From: Rhodoferax sp.
GTDB taxonomy: Bacteria; Pseudomonadota; Gammaproteobacteria; Burkholderiales; Burkholderiaceae_C
NCBI GenBank assembly: GCA_024236015.1
Contig: JACKLK010000008.1
Coordinates: forward strand, 186,001-250,000
DNA length: 64,000 nucleotides
Direction: 5' to 3'
Within the stretch, counting starts at the first letter, position 1; each line of letters opens with the position of its first letter. This document shows, in pieces, positions 33,716 to 43,147 of the stretch. The notes beneath the pieces are model-generated. The model saw only the letters and a list, made by a program, of their open reading frames with translations. It made no database searches and was not told the origin of the DNA. Both the position numbers and the translations under genes were made by a program.

Positions 33716-35620
33716 TCAGCGACCCAGGTTCTGGATCAAGGTGTCGAACAGCGTCTGCGAGACCTGCAGGATCTTGGCCGAGGCCTGGTAGGCCTGCTGG
33801 TACTGCAGCAGCTTGGCGGCCTCTTCGTCCAGGTTGACGCCGGCCACGGCCGCGTTGTCGGTGGCGGCGTTGTCGGCGATCGAGCGCGACACGGCCGCGG
33901 AGAAACCCGCGCTCTGCACCCGCACGCCGATGTTCGACATCAGCGCCGCGTAGCCGTCGGTGGTGGCCGCGCCGTCGAACAGCGCGAGGTCGCGGATGGC
34001 CAGCATCGCGTGGGCATTGCCGGCGTCGATGTCCGGGTAGGCGTTGGCCTGGATGGTGTAGGTGTCGCCGGGTTGCGGCGTTCCCTTGAGGGTCAGCGCC
34101 CAGCCGTTGTAGCTGATCGGCTGGCCCGGCACATAGGCCACGCCGGTCGGGTTGCCGGTGCCGGTGCCGCTCACGTCGAAGCTGCCCGCGCCGGTGAACG
34201 TCAGCGTCACGGTCTGTGCGAGATTGGCGTCGGCCCGCGCCGGCTGCAGGCTCTGCAGCGTCAGCGAGCCCAGGTTGGCGGTGCCGGCACTGGCGACCAC
34301 CGGGCTGGCCACGGCCAGCGAGCGCGGCGAGGCGAATGCCACGTCCATGGATTGCGTGACCTGGCGGTAGGGCGTGACCATGAACCGGTCGCCGGCGTTG
34401 GCCGTGCCGGTCAGTTGCAGGTCCAGGCCATCGACCTGCGCCGGCACGGAGCTGAACGTGGTCAACTGGCCGTCCGAGACCCGGCGTATCGTCCCCGCGG
34501 CGGCGCCGGTGAAGATGACTTCGTAGTTCGACGCCGACAGCGCGGGTGCGCCGGAGGCGGGGCTGGTCTGCACGGCGACCTGCATGCTGGCCGTGCCGGT
34601 ATTGGCCAGCGCGGGCAGGGCATCCGGGATCGGACCCAGCGTGAACAGGTTGCCGACCGGATTGCCCGACAGGTCGAGTCCCAGGCTGTGCTGCTCGTTC
34701 ACGACCGTGCCCAGCGCCAGCGCCATGCGCCCCACCAGATTGCCGGCATCGGCCAGGTCGTGGTTGTTGAATTTCATCAGGCCGCTCAGGCTGCCGCCGC
34801 CCAGCAGCGCCTCGTCCATCACGGCGGTCACGTTGTTGCGCTGCATGGTCAGCTTGAACGTGTACGGGTCGCCGAAGTCGTCGGCCTGCAGCGCGACCTG
34901 GGAGGCGGTCGTGCCCAGAACCAGGGGCTGGCTGGAGGCCACGAACACGCTCATCGTGCCGTCGGCGGCGGCGATCGTCGTGGTCTGCACATGCGTATTG
35001 AGTTCGCGGATCAGCTCGTCGCGCTGGTCCAGCAGGTCGTTGGGCGTGTGGCCCGAGCCCATGGCATTGCTGATCTGCCGGTTCACATCCGCGATGCGCG
35101 TGGCCAGGCTGTTGACCATGCGCACTTCCGAGGCCAGTTCGAGCCGCAGGCTGTCGCGCAGCGCGTCCATGCTGCTGGCGGTGGAACGGAACCGGGCCGC
35201 CAGTTCGTCGGCGCGCGCCAGCACCACGGTGCGTGCGGTCAGGTCGGTCGGCGCGTTCGCGACGTCGGAGAAGGCGTTGAGCATCTCGCCCATCGCGGCG
35301 CCCAGGCCGCTGGCGCCGCCCGGAAACAGGTCCTCGAGCTTGCGCAACTGCTCCAGCCGCTTCTCGTCGGATGCGGCGATCGAGCCCGTCAGTGCGACCT
35401 GGCGCGTCAGCATCACGCTGTGGCTGCGCAGCACCGTGACCGCATCGACGCCGCCACCGTAATAACCCTGGTCGTAGTTGACACCCAGGCGCGGCTCGAG
35501 CAGCACCTCCTGGCGCGAATAACCCGCGGTGTTGACGTTGGCGATGTTGTTGCCGGTGGTGCGCAACACCTGCTGGTTGGTCAGCAGTGCGCTGGCGCCG
35601 ATGTTGAGCAGGCTGGGCAT
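33716..35620 (-). CDS. flgK: Hook-filament junction protein FlgK
   Basis: A 634-residue HAP1. The N-terminus (LLNIGASALLTNQQVLRTTGNNIANVNTAGYSRQ) and the C-terminus (VNLDEEAAKLLQYQQAYQASAKILQVSQTLFDTLI) are typical; the centre is Ala/Thr/Gly-rich domain sequence. It forms the first junction between hook and filament. The promoter side carries a duplicated 81-bp repeat, separating it from flgJ by 203 bases, unlike the tight packing elsewhere in the operon. Confidence 0.95.
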   Translation of the reverse strand: MPSLLNIGASALLTNQQVLRTTGNNIANVNTAGYSRQEVLLEPRLGVNYDQGYYGGGVDAVTVLRSHSVMLTRQVALTGSIAASDEKRLEQLRKLEDLFPGGASGLGAAMGEMLNAFSDVANAPTDLTARTVVLARADELAARFRSTASSMDALRDSLRLELASEVRMVNSLATRIADVNRQISNAMGSGHTPNDLLDQRDELIRELNTHVQTTTIAAADGTMSVFVASSQPLVLGTTASQVALQADDFGDPYTFKLTMQRNNVTAVMDEALLGGGSLSGLMKFNNHDLADAGNLVGRMALALGTVVNEQHSLGLDLSGNPVGNLFTLGPIPDALPALANTGTASMQVAVQTSPASGAPALSASNYEVIFTGAAAGTIRRVSDGQLTTFSSVPAQVDGLDLQLTGTANAGDRFMVTPYRQVTQSMDVAFASPRSLAVASPVVASAGTANLGSLTLQSLQPARADANLAQTVTLTFTGAGSFDVSGTGTGNPTGVAYVPGQPISYNGWALTLKGTPQPGDTYTIQANAYPDIDAGNAHAMLAIRDLALFDGAATTDGYAALMSNIGVRVQSAGFSAAVSRSIADNAATDNAAVAGVNLDEEAAKLLQYQQAYQASAKILQVSQTLFDTLIQNLGR

Positions 35621-35629
35621 GGGTTAATG

Positions 35630-35789
35630 GCCCCCACGCTCGCCCACTGCGTGTGGCTCGCTGCCCCCCGAGGGGGCTGATTTCCCTTGGGGCGGCCCGG
35701 CGGGAAATGTGCCCCCACGCTCGCCCACTGCGTGTGGCTCGCTGCCCCCCGAGGGGGCTGATTTCCCTTGGGGCGGCCCGGCGGGAAAT
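35630..35789. repeat. Two tandem copies of an 81-bp dispersed repeat between flgJ and flgK
   Basis: Copies begin GCCCCCACGCTCGCCC at 35630 and 35711 (spacing 81). Each contains CTGCCCCCCGAGGGGGCTG, a potential hairpin, and CCCTTGGGGCGGCCCGGCGGG. The latter core is shared with the repeats at 7127 and 27665, but the rest differs, so this is a second subfamily. A minus-strand frame through both copies simply translates the repeat. Confidence 0.93.
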
Positions 35790-35823
35790 CGGTTCTGGTC
35801 GCCTGGGTGAGACTGGGTGAGAC

Positions 35824-36684
35824 TCATGTGCGTGCCCGTTGCAGCTGCAAGGTCGTGTTGATCGCCCGGCTGAGCTTGGAGGCGTAGTCCGGATCGGTGG
35901 CGTAGCCGGCGCGTTGCAGGCCGGTGGTCCAGGCCTGCACCGAATCGGTCTGCTGGCTGACCTGGGCGTAACGCGGGCTCTCGGTGATCAGGCGCGCATA
36001 GTCGCGCAGCGAGTCCTCGTACGAGTCGTAGGCGCGGAACTTCGCGACCACCTTCTGCGCCACGCCGTTGACGTATTCGGTGGTCGTGATCTCGGCCACC
36101 TTGCCGCTCCAGCCGCCGGTGGCCTTGATGCCGAACAGGTTGTGCGACGGCGAGCCGTCGGCCATCCTGATCTCGCTGCGGCCCCAGCCGGTCTCGTGCC
36201 CGGCCTGTCCGAGCATGAAGGCCGCCGGAATGCCGCTGGACTGCTCGACCCGCGCGGCCGCCTGGGCGTGGCGCTGCACGAATTCGCTCTGGCTGTCGCT
36301 CGGGCGCCGGGCGCCTGTCGATTCGATCGGCGCCAGCACGGGCGCGGTCGACGGTACGGGCACCGACTCGCCGGAGATGCGCTGCGCCAGCTGGCGCGCG
36401 ATCATGTCCGACAGTCCGCCCTGCAGGCCGGACATCTGCACCGACATCTGCTGGTCGAGCATGTCGGCGCTCAGATCGCCGCCCGGACTGTCGAGCAGGC
36501 CGGATTTCATCGTCGCCTCGCGCATGCTCTTGATCAGCTCGCGCATGAACAGCGATTCGAACTGCCGGGCCGCGTCCTTGATGGCGCTGGCGCTGTTCTG
36601 CCCGGCCTTGAGCTTGAGCGCATCCAGCGAGCGGGAGTCCGCCGCCAGCGCGTTGAGGTTGCTGCTGAAGCTGCCCGTGCTCAT
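35824..36684 (-). CDS. flgJ: Flagellar rod assembly protein/muramidase FlgJ
   Basis: A 286-residue two-domain FlgJ. The N-terminal rod-cap domain (DAARQFESLFMRELIKSMREAT) is followed by the C-terminal glucosaminidase domain (AAFMLGQAGHETGWGRSE, with the catalytic Glu, then SHNLFGIKATGGW). It opens the peptidoglycan for rod passage. Start is one base from the flgI stop. Confidence 0.95.
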   Translation of the reverse strand: MSTGSFSSNLNALAADSRSLDALKLKAGQNSASAIKDAARQFESLFMRELIKSMREATMKSGLLDSPGGDLSADMLDQQMSVQMSGLQGGLSDMIARQLAQRISGESVPVPSTAPVLAPIESTGARRPSDSQSEFVQRHAQAAARVEQSSGIPAAFMLGQAGHETGWGRSEIRMADGSPSHNLFGIKATGGWSGKVAEITTTEYVNGVAQKVVAKFRAYDSYEDSLRDYARLITESPRYAQVSQQTDSVQAWTTGLQRAGYATDPDYASKLSRAINTTLQLQRART

Positions 36685-36685
36685 G

Positions 36686-37831
36686 CTAGATCACCTCCAG
36701 TTCGGCGTTGAGTGCGCCGGCGGCTTTGATCGCCTGCAGGATGGCCAGCAGGTCCTGTGGCGTGGCACCCAGGACGTTGAGCGCGCGCACCACGTCGGCG
36801 AGCTGCGGCGATGGCGGAATCTGCATCAGGATGCCGGGTTCCTGCGTGATCTTGATGTTCGCCTGTTCGCCCACCACGGTCTGCCCCTGCGACAGCGGAT
36901 TGGGCTGGCTGACCACCGGCGTGCTGCTGATCGTGATCGACAGGTTGCCGTGCGCGATCGCGCAGGCGCCGAGCGTGACGGCCTGGTTCAGCACGATGGA
37001 TCCGGTGCGTGCGTTGATCACCACCTTGGCCGAGGGCACCGACTCTTCCAGCGAGAGTTCCTCCATCTCGGCGATGAAGCTGACCCGGGCATTGGGATCG
37101 ACGGGTGCGCGGACCTCGACCGTGCGCCCGTCCAGCGCGCGGGCATAACCCTGCCCGAAGCGGCGGTTGACGGCCTGCGCCACGCGCTGGGCGGTCTGGA
37201 AATCGGAGGCGCTGAGCCCCAGCGACACCGTGTCGCCTTGCAGCAGCGGCGTCGGCACCGTGCGTTCGACCTGGCCGCCGCCCGGAATGCGCCCGGCGCT
37301 CAGATGGTTGATCTGTACCCGGCTGCCGCCGGCCGAGGCGCCGGCGCCGCCGACGATCAGGTTGCCCTGGGCCAGCGCGTAGACCTCGCCGTCGACGCCG
37401 CGCAGCGGCGTGGTGATCAGCGTGCCGCCCTTGAGCGACTTGGCATTGCCCAGCGAGGACACGTTCACGTCCATCGCCTGGCCGGGCCGGGCGAATGCGG
37501 GCAGCTGGGCCGTGACCAGCACGGCCGCCACGTTCTTGAGCTGCAGCTGCGATGCGCTGGCCGCCGGCAGCGTGATGCCCATCTGCTGCAGGTAGTTGTT
37601 CATGCCCTGCGAGGTGTAGGGCATCTGCGTGGTCTGGTCGCCGGTGCCGTCCAGGCCCACGACGAGGCCGAATCCGGTCAGCTGGTTGGTGCGCACGCCT
37701 TCGATGGCGGCCACCTCCTTGATGCGCACCGCCGATGCCGGGGTGGCGCACAGCAGCGCCAGGATGGCCAGCGCCGCGACGGCCAGCGGGCCGCGCAGCA
37801 CGCGCATGATGGGGTGTCGGTGCATGGTCAT
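36686..37831 (-). CDS. flgI: Flagellar P-ring protein FlgI
   Basis: A 381-residue periplasmic P-ring subunit with a signal peptide (LAVAALAILALLCATPASA). VRIKEVAAIEGVRTNQLTG, GLVVGLDGTGDQT and the C-terminal LADVVRALNVLGATPQDLLAILQAIKAAGAL are conserved FlgI segments. ATG 37829-37831; a second Met lies two codons later. Four bases follow the flgH stop. Confidence 0.96.
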   Translation of the reverse strand: MTMHRHPIMRVLRGPLAVAALAILALLCATPASAVRIKEVAAIEGVRTNQLTGFGLVVGLDGTGDQTTQMPYTSQGMNNYLQQMGITLPAASASQLQLKNVAAVLVTAQLPAFARPGQAMDVNVSSLGNAKSLKGGTLITTPLRGVDGEVYALAQGNLIVGGAGASAGGSRVQINHLSAGRIPGGGQVERTVPTPLLQGDTVSLGLSASDFQTAQRVAQAVNRRFGQGYARALDGRTVEVRAPVDPNARVSFIAEMEELSLEESVPSAKVVINARTGSIVLNQAVTLGACAIAHGNLSITISSTPVVSQPNPLSQGQTVVGEQANIKITQEPGILMQIPPSPQLADVVRALNVLGATPQDLLAILQAIKAAGALNAELEVI

Positions 37832-37835
37832 GGCC

Positions 37836-38525
37836 TCAGAACGGAATCATGGCCATGAAGAAACGCGCGATCCAGCCCACGGTCTGGGCCTCGTTCTGCG
37901 CGCCGCGGCCGCGCGACTCGATGCGGGCGTTGGCCACCTGGGTGGAGCTGACGGTGCCGCCGGCCGCGATCGAGCGCGGGTCGACGGTGCCGGAGAACCG
38001 CAACACGTCGACGTTCTGGTTCACGCCGATCTGCTTGTCGCCGGCCAGCACCAGGTGGCCGTTGGGCAACACGTCGACGACGGTGGTCGTGATCGTGCCC
38101 GAGAACCGGTTCGCGCTTTCGGTCGCGCCGGCGCCGGCAAAGTCGTTGTTGGTGGACGAGTTGAGCGACAACTTGCCCAGCGAGGTCGCGTTGGCGAACG
38201 GAAATGCCGACACGCCGGCGTCCATCGACGAGGTGCGGCTCGAGGTCGAGGTCGACTTCTGGCTGGCGGTGACGGTTTCGGTGATCAGGATGGTCACCAC
38301 GTCGCCGACCAGGCGGGCGCGGTAGTCCTCGAAGGGCGGCCGGTAGCTGGTGGAGTGGAACAGGCTGCCGGTGACCGGTCGCGGCTCGGCGGCCCGCACG
38401 ACGACGGGCGACGGCGGTTGCGCGAAGTCCACCCGTTCGGTCTTGGGCAGCGATTCGCAGCCGCTGGCCAACAGGGCCAGCAGCGCGGCACCGAGGCTGG
38501 TGCGAAGGAGCGAGAGCAATGGCAT
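37836..38525 (-). CDS. flgH: Flagellar L-ring lipoprotein FlgH
   Basis: A 229-residue outer membrane lipoprotein: the lipobox LLASGC gives the acylated Cys. The C-terminal VVDVLPNGHLVLAGDKQIGVNQ, LRFSGTVDPRSIA and SSTQVANARIE are the conserved FlgH core. ATG 38523-38525 overlaps the flgG stop by one base; an in-frame GTG sits one codon upstream. Confidence 0.95.
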   Translation of the reverse strand: MPLLSLLRTSLGAALLALLASGCESLPKTERVDFAQPPSPVVVRAAEPRPVTGSLFHSTSYRPPFEDYRARLVGDVVTILITETVTASQKSTSTSSRTSSMDAGVSAFPFANATSLGKLSLNSSTNNDFAGAGATESANRFSGTITTTVVDVLPNGHLVLAGDKQIGVNQNVDVLRFSGTVDPRSIAAGGTVSSTQVANARIESRGRGAQNEAQTVGWIARFFMAMIPF

Positions 38526-39307
38526 CACAACTGGCCGAGTTTCTGCAGCATCTGATCCGAGGTCTGGATGGCCTTGGAATTCATCTCGTAGGCACGCTGG
38601 GTCTGGATCATCGTGATCAGCTCCTGCACCACGTTGACGTTCGAGGTTTCCAGGAAGCCCTGCGTGACCGTGCCGATGCCGTTGGTGCCCGGCGTGCCGG
38701 TATTGGGCTGGCCCGAGGCCGGGCTTTCGGCGAACAGGTTCTGGCCGAGCGGCTCCAGGCCGGCCGGATTGATGAAGCTGGCCAGGATGATGTTGCCGAT
38801 CTGCTGCGGTTGCGGGGTGCCGGGAATGGTCGCCGTCACGGTTCCGTCGGTGGCGATCGAGATGTTCTTGGCATTGGCGGGAACGGTCACGCCATTGGCC
38901 ACCACCAGGCCGCCGGCGGTGACCAGCTGGCCTTGGTTGTCGACCTGGAACGAGCCGTCGCGGGTGTAGGCGTTGGAGCCGTCGGGCAAGGTGATCTGGA
39001 AGAAGCCGTTGCCCTGGATCGCCACGTCCAGGTTGTTCGAGGTCTGCTGGATCGTGCCCTGGGCGAACGAGCGGCTGGTGGCGACGGTGCGCACACCCAG
39101 GCCCAGGTGCAGTCCGGTGGGCAGCTGGGACTGGTCCGAGGTGTTGGAGCCGACCTGGCGCAGGTTCTGGTACATCAGGTCCTCGAACACGGCCTGGGCG
39201 CGCTTGTAGCCGGTGGTGGAGACGTTGGCCAGGTTGTGCGAGATCACATCGAGCTGGGTCTGCTGGGCCTCCATGCCGGTCTTCGATATCCAGAGTGAAT
39301 TGATCAT
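38525..39307 (-). CDS. flgG: Distal rod protein FlgG
   Basis: A 260-residue rod protein with the N-terminal SLWISKTGMEAQQTQLDVI and NLANVSTTGYKRA motifs and a C-terminal LETSNVNVVQELITMIQTQRAYE. Typical length. It is followed by flgH with overlap and preceded by flgF at 38 bases. Confidence 0.96.
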   Translation of the reverse strand: MINSLWISKTGMEAQQTQLDVISHNLANVSTTGYKRAQAVFEDLMYQNLRQVGSNTSDQSQLPTGLHLGLGVRTVATSRSFAQGTIQQTSNNLDVAIQGNGFFQITLPDGSNAYTRDGSFQVDNQGQLVTAGGLVVANGVTVPANAKNISIATDGTVTATIPGTPQPQQIGNIILASFINPAGLEPLGQNLFAESPASGQPNTGTPGTNGIGTVTQGFLETSNVNVVQELITMIQTQRAYEMNSKAIQTSDQMLQKLGQL

Positions 39308-39345
39308 GGTGGTTTCCTCGGGGGTTCAGTGGCGCGGGGCCGTGG

Positions 39346-40086
39346 TCAGCCTTGCAGGCTCAGCAGCTGGCCGGCCGATCGGTCGTTCGATTCCGCCGTC
39401 TGCACGAGGCGCATCTGCATCTCGAACTGGCGGGCGGTCTGGATCATGCCGACCATGGTTTCGATCGGGCTCACGTTGGAGCCTTCGAGCGCGCCGCTTT
39501 GCAGGCGCGCCAGCGGGTCGTGCGGCAGCGGGGCGGTGTCGGCGGTGCGGAACAGGCCGTCGTCGCTGCGCTTGAGCGGATCGTCCGCCGTCGGTGTCAC
39601 CATCTTGAGGCGGCCGACGACGACCGTGGGCTGGCCGGCGGTCTTGGCGCTGATGTCGCCATTGGGCGCGACCGAGATCTCGCCGCCGGCGGGCAGCGCC
39701 AGCGGCGCACTGCCGTCGGAGAACACGGTCAGGCCGTTGACGGTCTGCAAGGTGCCGTCGGGTCCGATCTGCAGCGATCCGGCGCGGGTATAACCTTCGG
39801 TGCCGTCCAGGCCCTGCACGGCGAACCAGGCATTGCCGGTGGCGCGCACGTCGAGCGGCCGGCCGGTGGTCTGCGACGGGCCGGGCGCCTCCAGGTGTCC
39901 GGAGGTGGCCTCGAGCGCGAACACGCGGGTGGTCGAGCCGTCGCCGCGCAAGGGCACGGCGCGGTAGGTCGAGAGCTCGGCGCGAAAACCGTTGGTCGAG
40001 GCGTTGGCCAGGTTGTTGGACAACACGGACTGCCGATGCGCGGCTGCGGTGGCGCCGGTCATCGCGGTGTAGACGAGTCGATCCAT
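39346..40086 (-). CDS. flgF: Proximal rod protein FlgF
   Basis: A 246-residue rod protein. The start VYTAMTGATAAAHRQSVLSNNLANASTNGFRAE and the C-terminal LEGSNVSPIETMVGMIQTARQFEMQ identify FlgF. It lies 37 bases after flgE. Confidence 0.95.
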   Translation of the reverse strand: MDRLVYTAMTGATAAAHRQSVLSNNLANASTNGFRAELSTYRAVPLRGDGSTTRVFALEATSGHLEAPGPSQTTGRPLDVRATGNAWFAVQGLDGTEGYTRAGSLQIGPDGTLQTVNGLTVFSDGSAPLALPAGGEISVAPNGDISAKTAGQPTVVVGRLKMVTPTADDPLKRSDDGLFRTADTAPLPHDPLARLQSGALEGSNVSPIETMVGMIQTARQFEMQMRLVQTAESNDRSAGQLLSLQG

Positions 40087-40123
40087 GGCGGGGCCTCTTC
40101 AGTGTGTCGGTGCGTGATCGCGA

Positions 40124-41344
40124 TCAGCGCAGCTGGGTCAGGGTGGACAGGACCTGGTCCTGGGTCTTGATGGTCTGGGCATTGGCCTGGTAGGTGCGCT
40201 GCGCTGTCATCATGTTGACCAGCTCGGAGGTCAGGTCGATGTTCGATTCCTCGAGTGCGCCGGCGCGCAGTTCGCCGAACTTGCCCACGCCGGGCGCGCC
40301 GACGATGGGCTGGCCCGATGCCACGGTCTCCACCCAGTTGCCGTTCTCGCTCGGGCGCAGGCCCTGCACGTTGCGGAAGTCGGCCAGTGCGATCTGGCCG
40401 GTGGCCTGGGTCTGGCCGTTGGAGTAACGCGCGGAGATCACGCCGTTGTCGCCGATGGACAACGCGACGAAGTCGCCAGGGGCATACCCGTCCTGCGTCA
40501 GGTCGGTGACGGCGAACGCGGTCGCGTACTGCGTGGTCTTGCTCAGGTCCAGCGCGGCGGAGAAGGTGCCGATGTTGGGATTGGGCGAGGTGATCGACAG
40601 CGTGGGTGCCGCGGGCACGCTGCTGGCGAGCTGCCCGTTGGTGTCGAACGTCAGCGTGGCGGCCAGCGACGCGGTGGCGGTGGCGTCCGACGTCGGGTCG
40701 GTATACACCTGCCAGGTGTCGTCGGCGATCTTGCGCATGTACAGCGAGGCCGGGATGGCCGAGCCCTGCGAGTCGTAGACGTTGAGCGAGGTGCCGTAGG
40801 TGGTCAGCGGCACGTTCGGCACCGACGCGTTCCACACCGGCGCGCTGGCGTTGAGGTTGAGCTCGGCCGCCATCGACGTGGTCGCACGGGCGGGGATCGG
40901 GCTGCCGGTGGGAATGCGCATCGGCTGCAGCGTGCTGCTGGTGGCCACGCCGTCGACCGTGGTCGGGTAACCCATCAGCTTGGCCGAGGCGTTGGTGACG
41001 ATGTTGCCCTCGGTGTCGAGCTTGAAGGTGCCGGCGCGGGTATAGGCCATGCTGCCGTCGGTCAGCGTGACGGGAAAAAATCCGGCGCCGTTGATCGCGA
41101 TGTCCAGCGCGCTGCCGGTGACGTTGACGCTGCCCTGGGTGAACTGTTGCGACACCGTGGAGACCTCGACGCCGATGCCTTCGGTACGCCCGTTGGCCGC
41201 AATCGTCGATGCGGCGACGATCTCGGAGAACTCGGCGCGCGCAACCTTGGCGCCGATGGTGTTGGCGTTGGCGATGTTGTTGCCGATCACGTCGAGGTTG
41301 CGGCTGGCGGCGTTCAGTCCTGAGAGTCCGGTTTGGAATGACAT
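40124..41344 (-). CDS. flgE: Flagellar hook protein FlgE
   Basis: A 406-residue hook subunit. SFQTGLSGLNAASRNLDVIGNNIANANT at the N-terminus and LEESNIDLTSELVNMMTAQRTYQANA at the C-terminus are the D0 coiled segments; the middle D1-D2 part is Thr/Ser/Asn-rich. ATG 41342-41344 begins the family sequence; the frame stays open upstream without homology. Confidence 0.95.
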   Translation of the reverse strand: MSFQTGLSGLNAASRNLDVIGNNIANANTIGAKVARAEFSEIVAASTIAANGRTEGIGVEVSTVSQQFTQGSVNVTGSALDIAINGAGFFPVTLTDGSMAYTRAGTFKLDTEGNIVTNASAKLMGYPTTVDGVATSSTLQPMRIPTGSPIPARATTSMAAELNLNASAPVWNASVPNVPLTTYGTSLNVYDSQGSAIPASLYMRKIADDTWQVYTDPTSDATATASLAATLTFDTNGQLASSVPAAPTLSITSPNPNIGTFSAALDLSKTTQYATAFAVTDLTQDGYAPGDFVALSIGDNGVISARYSNGQTQATGQIALADFRNVQGLRPSENGNWVETVASGQPIVGAPGVGKFGELRAGALEESNIDLTSELVNMMTAQRTYQANAQTIKTQDQVLSTLTQLR

Positions 41345-41415
41345 GGTGTGGTTCCTGGGGTGAGGCGAATGCGGGATACGGGGGAGGCGGGTCGGTCGGG
41401 GCGTGCGACAGGCAA

Positions 41416-42063
41416 CTAGAAGATCGACCGGACGGCGTCGTAACCGACGTTGCCCAGGCCGCGCAGCTGCACCAGCATGGCGCCGTTGTCCGAGCCCACC
41501 GACACGACCTGGTCCTGCACCAGGGTGCGGTGGGTCACGACCGTGCTGCCCTTGGTGGCCGTGACCCGGAAGCTCAGGCCTTCGGCGGTGGTGTGGGACT
41601 GCGCGTCCCACTCGAAAGGCTGGCGGCCCGCCGGCAATGCGCCGAGGTTGAAGCTCTCCATGACCTGGCCGCCGGCGGACAGGATGTCGACCACGACCTT
41701 GTCGGCGGGCAGGTCCAGGTCGACGGCGCCCGCGGCCTTGCCGTCGTGGATCGCGAGCCGGTTGCCCTCGATCATCACGTCGCGTCCGACCAGCGAGCTC
41801 GACTGCAGGGCCTGCATCGCGGCCAGCTGCCCGGCCAGGCCGGACAAGGACTGGTTGACCTTCTCGATGCTCGAGACGGTCGAGATCTGTGCCATCTGCG
41901 AGGTCATCTGCGCGTTGTCCAGCGGATTCATCGGATCCTGGTTGGCCAGCTGCGCCACCAGCAACTTGAGGAAGCGGTCTTCCGACAGGTCCGCTTTCGT
42001 GCCTGCCGCACCGGTACTGGTGGTGGCGCTGGTGCTGCCGCTGACGGCGGTGGTGGTGGTCAT
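41416..42063 (-). CDS. flgD: Hook assembly scaffold FlgD
   Basis: A 215-residue hook-cap protein. The conserved N-terminal part reads FLKLLVAQLANQDPMNPLDNAQMTSQMAQIS; the C-terminal part has tudor/FnIII-like beta strands. A Thr/Ser/Gly-rich stretch at the extreme N-terminus precedes it. It guides FlgE addition and leaves after hook completion. Confidence 0.94.
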   Translation of the reverse strand: MTTTTAVSGSTSATTSTGAAGTKADLSEDRFLKLLVAQLANQDPMNPLDNAQMTSQMAQISTVSSIEKVNQSLSGLAGQLAAMQALQSSSLVGRDVMIEGNRLAIHDGKAAGAVDLDLPADKVVVDILSAGGQVMESFNLGALPAGRQPFEWDAQSHTTAEGLSFRVTATKGSTVVTHRTLVQDQVVSVGSDNGAMLVQLRGLGNVGYDAVRSIF

Positions 42064-42090
42064 GGTGGTGTTCCGGGCGAAATGCGGGGT

Positions 42091-42495
42091 TTACTGACCC
42101 ATCTGCAGCGTCTTGAGCAGCAGCGACTTGGCGGTGTTCATGACTTCGACGTTGTTCTGGTACGAGCGCGAGGCCGAGATCATGTTGACCATCTCCTCGA
42201 CGGTGTTGACGTTGGACTGGTTCACGTAGCCCTGGGCATCGGCCAGCGGGTGCGTGGGGTTGTGCACCTTGCGCATCGGCTCGTTGCTCTCGATCACCTC
42301 GCGCACCTTGACGCCGGCCGATGCGTCCGAGCCCATGGGCACGGTCTCGAACACCACCTGGCGCGCCTTGTAGGCCTGGCCGTCGGGCCCGGCGACCGCG
42401 TCGGCGTTGGCCATGTTGCTGGCGACCACGTTGAGCCGCTGTGACTGCGCGCTGACCGCGCTGCCGCTGACGCCGAAGATGGAAAACATGGACAT
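42091..42495 (-). CDS. flgC: Proximal rod protein FlgC
   Basis: A 134-residue rod protein with FGVSGSAVSAQSQRLNVVASNMANADAV at the N-terminus and QSNVNTVEEMVNMISASRSYQNNVEVMN at the C-terminus. It is 27 bases from flgD and 40 from flgB. Confidence 0.95.
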   Translation of the reverse strand: MSMFSIFGVSGSAVSAQSQRLNVVASNMANADAVAGPDGQAYKARQVVFETVPMGSDASAGVKVREVIESNEPMRKVHNPTHPLADAQGYVNQSNVNTVEEMVNMISASRSYQNNVEVMNTAKSLLLKTLQMGQ

Positions 42496-42535
42496 GGTGG
42501 GCCTCCTGGGAACGTGGGATCGGTCTGGCGCGGCT

Positions 42536-42964
42536 CTACTGGCCCTGGATGGCGCTCAAGATCGTGCGGGAATAGCCGTTGATGAACCGCAGGGTCGATT
42601 CGTAGCGCACGGCGTTGTCGACGAAGTTGGCGCGTTCGCGGTCCAGGTCGACCGTGTTGTTGTCCATGGCCGGCTGGGTCTGCACCGTGTAACCCAGCTC
42701 GGCGGGCGTGCCGTCGATGTGGCCGTTGGCGCCGGGCAGTGCGAAATGCGCCGGATGGGCGCGCGGCGCGCCGGCGGTGCTGGGAGCCAGCCGGGGCTGG
42801 CCGCCGGTGGCCTCGGCCATGGCCTGCTTGAAGTCGATGTCGCGCGCCACGTAGCCCGGGGTGTCCGCATTGGCGATGTTGCTGGCAATGACACGCTGGC
42901 GCTCGGAGCGCACGCCCAGCGCGGTGGCTTGGAAATCCAATCCGGCGGTCAACTGGGCAAACAT
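42536..42964 (-). CDS. flgB: Proximal rod protein FlgB
   Basis: A 142-residue rod protein and first gene of the flg operon. TAGLDFQATALGVRSERQRVIASNIANADTPGYVARD is the conserved N-terminus; the C-terminus has ERANFVDNAVRYESTLRFIN. A perfect AGGAGG lies upstream of ATG 42962-42964. It is divergent from flgA across about 183 bases; no clear sigma-28 box is visible for it. Confidence 0.95.
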   Translation of the reverse strand: MFAQLTAGLDFQATALGVRSERQRVIASNIANADTPGYVARDIDFKQAMAEATGGQPRLAPSTAGAPRAHPAHFALPGANGHIDGTPAELGYTVQTQPAMDNNTVDLDRERANFVDNAVRYESTLRFINGYSRTILSAIQGQ

Positions 42965-43147
42965 GGATGCGATCCTCCTGGGGATGTCGATAGGGGCGAT
43001 AACCCGGGCCGAAGCCGAGGCGTGAAACGATTATGAAAATTCTTGAGGCCGGCGATGGCTGGAATAAAGGCGGTTTCCGGCATCACTTGACGGCTTTGCC
43101 CGCCGCGCAGACGTCTAGAGTTGCAACATGTCGTGGAGTCTGTCGTG

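Noticed and set aside
35624..35827. 67-codon minus-strand frame between flgJ and flgK
   Set aside because: It is the translation of the duplicated 81-bp repeat and has no independent support.
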